DNA of 6,947 bases from Clostridiales bacterium (GTDB lineage: Bacteria; Bacillota; Clostridia; Oscillospirales; Butyricicoccaceae): contig SFJM01000066.1 in the NCBI GenBank assembly GCA_004555915.1, positions 1 to 6,947 of the forward strand, given 5' to 3'. The stretch's first letter is position 1, and each line of letters opens with the position of its first letter. Below the pieces are notes generated by a model. That model made no database searches. It worked only from the letters and a program-made list of their open reading frames with translations, and was not told where the DNA came from. The position numbers and the translations under genes are program-made. Shown here piece after piece: positions 6,079-6,947 of this stretch.

Positions 6079-6894
6079 ATGGAATTCTTGTTTTCAAATT
6101 ATCCTCCAGTAAAAACAAGTTTCAGCACATTCTACGACAAATTTTACAGTTTAATTCCTTCCTCCACTAGGCTTGATATAGCTGTAGGCTATGTTTCCTC
6201 AGACTCATTGATGGAGCTAAAGAGAATAGTCGAATTGAATGAAAATATTCATGCACTTAATTTAATCATTGGTATGCATTATTTTGAGCATTTTACAAGA
6301 GTTCAATATAATGCCGCTATGGTTTTAAATGATTTCTTAACATGCAATCAAATTGGGGAAGTTAAACTGGTCAACGCCTTTAAGTATCATGGGAAGCTTT
6401 ACTCATATAGCAATGATAGCGGTCCGTATGCTGGAATTATAGGCTCAAATAATCTCAGCAGTATCCTTGATACAGGTGCAAGAGTTTATGAAAGTTCGTT
6501 TTACATTAATGAAGAAAAACATGCTCGTGAAATGCATGATTTTATAGATCAGCTCAGTTTGAGAGCATCTAGGAATATCAGAGAATTGGAAATTGATACC
6601 TTCAATGCAACAAACCCTGTTCTGGAGGGACATGAGTCTGTAGATAAAGTATTACCTGACGCATTGGCAAATGTCATTAGCAAACTATCTGATATTAAAT
6701 TTGAGATTCCAGCTAAGACAGAACCAAAGAGCAACTTGAACTGTTACCACGGGAAAGGCCGTGAGAACATGAGTACCCATTTGGTAAAACCTCGGCATTG
6801 GTATGAAGTAGAACTTATTGTTCCTATTAGTATGAGGCGGGATGGTTACTACCCTAAACTCCCATGCCCGCACACTTGGCACCACCATAAATGA
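6079..6894 (+). CDS. NgoFVII/BfiI-like PLD-fold restriction endonuclease, probably C-terminally truncated
   Basis: A 271-aa protein matching the N-terminal part of the NgoFVII restriction endonuclease family, which cleaves DNA with a phospholipase D-type active site and needs no metal. The HxK motif is YHGKLY (His104, Lys106), followed by the conserved GSNNLSS (Gly122, Ser123, Asn125); this single half-site usually acts as a dimer, as in BfiI. Residues up to about 190 form the nuclease domain. KPRHWYEVELIVP near residues 238-250 is the start of the C-terminal recognition domain, but after YYPK the sequence (LPCPHTWHHHK) no longer resembles the family and stops. I recall relatives of about 350 aa or more, so roughly 80-100 residues seem missing. 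The ATG at 6079 follows aaggagg (6063-6069) that overlaps the methyltransferase stop. It is the last gene of the operon, more A+T-rich than the backbone, and possibly now inactive or relaxed in specificity. Confidence 0.82.
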   Translation: MEFLFSNYPPVKTSFSTFYDKFYSLIPSSTRLDIAVGYVSSDSLMELKRIVELNENIHALNLIIGMHYFEHFTRVQYNAAMVLNDFLTCNQIGEVKLVNAFKYHGKLYSYSNDSGPYAGIIGSNNLSSILDTGARVYESSFYINEEKHAREMHDFIDQLSLRASRNIRELEIDTFNATNPVLEGHESVDKVLPDALANVISKLSDIKFEIPAKTEPKSNLNCYHGKGRENMSTHLVKPRHWYEVELIVPISMRRDGYYPKLPCPHTWHHHK

Positions 6895-6947
6895 AACTGT
6901 GTAAGCCGGAAGGTATTGAGTTTGTTTATGCCGTTCTGTATACTTAT
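6857..6947. other. Unassigned tail after the nuclease family match ends
   Basis: From about 6857 the sequence no longer continues the nuclease family in any forward frame I can read. An ATG at 6891 overlaps the nuclease stop as ATGA and stays open to the window end (19 codons, MKLCKPEGIEFVYAVLYTY), but it has no ribosome site. On the minus strand one frame is also open from the window edge to a stop at 6849-6851, which could be the 3' end of a gene running the other way. I cannot choose between these. It may be the edge of an inserted element. Confidence 0.3.

Noticed and set aside
5639..6118. Minus-strand open frame of 159 codons
   Set aside because: It is antisense to the conserved C-terminal half of the methyltransferase, including motif X, and has no family resemblance.
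1..6947. CRISPR array, tRNA or rRNA genes
   Set aside because: I saw no regularly spaced direct repeats of CRISPR size and no tRNA or rRNA signatures on either strand.

Overview
The window looks like part of an integrative conjugative element (ICE) of a low-to-mid GC Gram-positive gut anaerobe. The host is most likely a Clostridia member of the Bacillota. I infer this from the gene set and order: SNF2-type helicase, DUF3849 protein, MobC, CD1845-like membrane protein, MobP relaxase. That order resembles the mobilisation block of Tn1549/CTn-type elements of Clostridioides difficile and gut Ruminococcaceae/Lachnospiraceae. The strong AGGAGG-type ribosome sites and sigmaA-type promoters also fit. 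All genes lie on the + strand.

Layout. (1) 2-2447 is a tightly packed operon end: the C-terminal part of a very large SNF2-like helicase, a DUF3849 protein and the relaxosome accessory protein MobC. The genes are 2 nt apart and the operon is closed by a strong intrinsic terminator (2464-2503). (2) 2521-4427 is a second unit. It has its own predicted promoter, a three-helix membrane protein (CD1845 family) and a complete 483-aa relaxase with an HxDxxHxHNH metal site. Two hairpins lie between these two genes; the second looks like an intrinsic terminator ending only about 20 nt before the relaxase ATG. (3) 4428-4641 has no credible gene. It holds several inverted repeats, one of which is a clear terminator for the relaxase. 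(4) 4642-6894 is a more A+T-rich cargo module under a near-consensus extended -10 promoter: a small XRE/Cro-type regulator, a complete cytosine-C5 DNA methyltransferase and a PLD-fold (NgoFVII/BfiI-like) restriction endonuclease. The three form one operon with overlapping or abutting genes. (5) 6857-6947 no longer matches the nuclease family and cannot be assigned; it may be a recombination or insertion junction.

How the genes work together. MobC and the relaxase would bind and nick oriT. The SNF2 helicase and DUF3849 protein are conserved ICE companions of less certain role. The restriction-modification cargo would protect the element's host from foreign DNA and favour retention of the element. 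The nuclease has its catalytic N-terminal domain but seems to lack most of its C-terminal DNA-recognition domain. The module may therefore now be a regulator plus an active methyltransferase with a crippled nuclease. The points most worth a second look are this truncation, a C-terminal tail motif shared by the helicase and the DUF3849 protein, and the hairpin-rich leaders around the relaxase gene.
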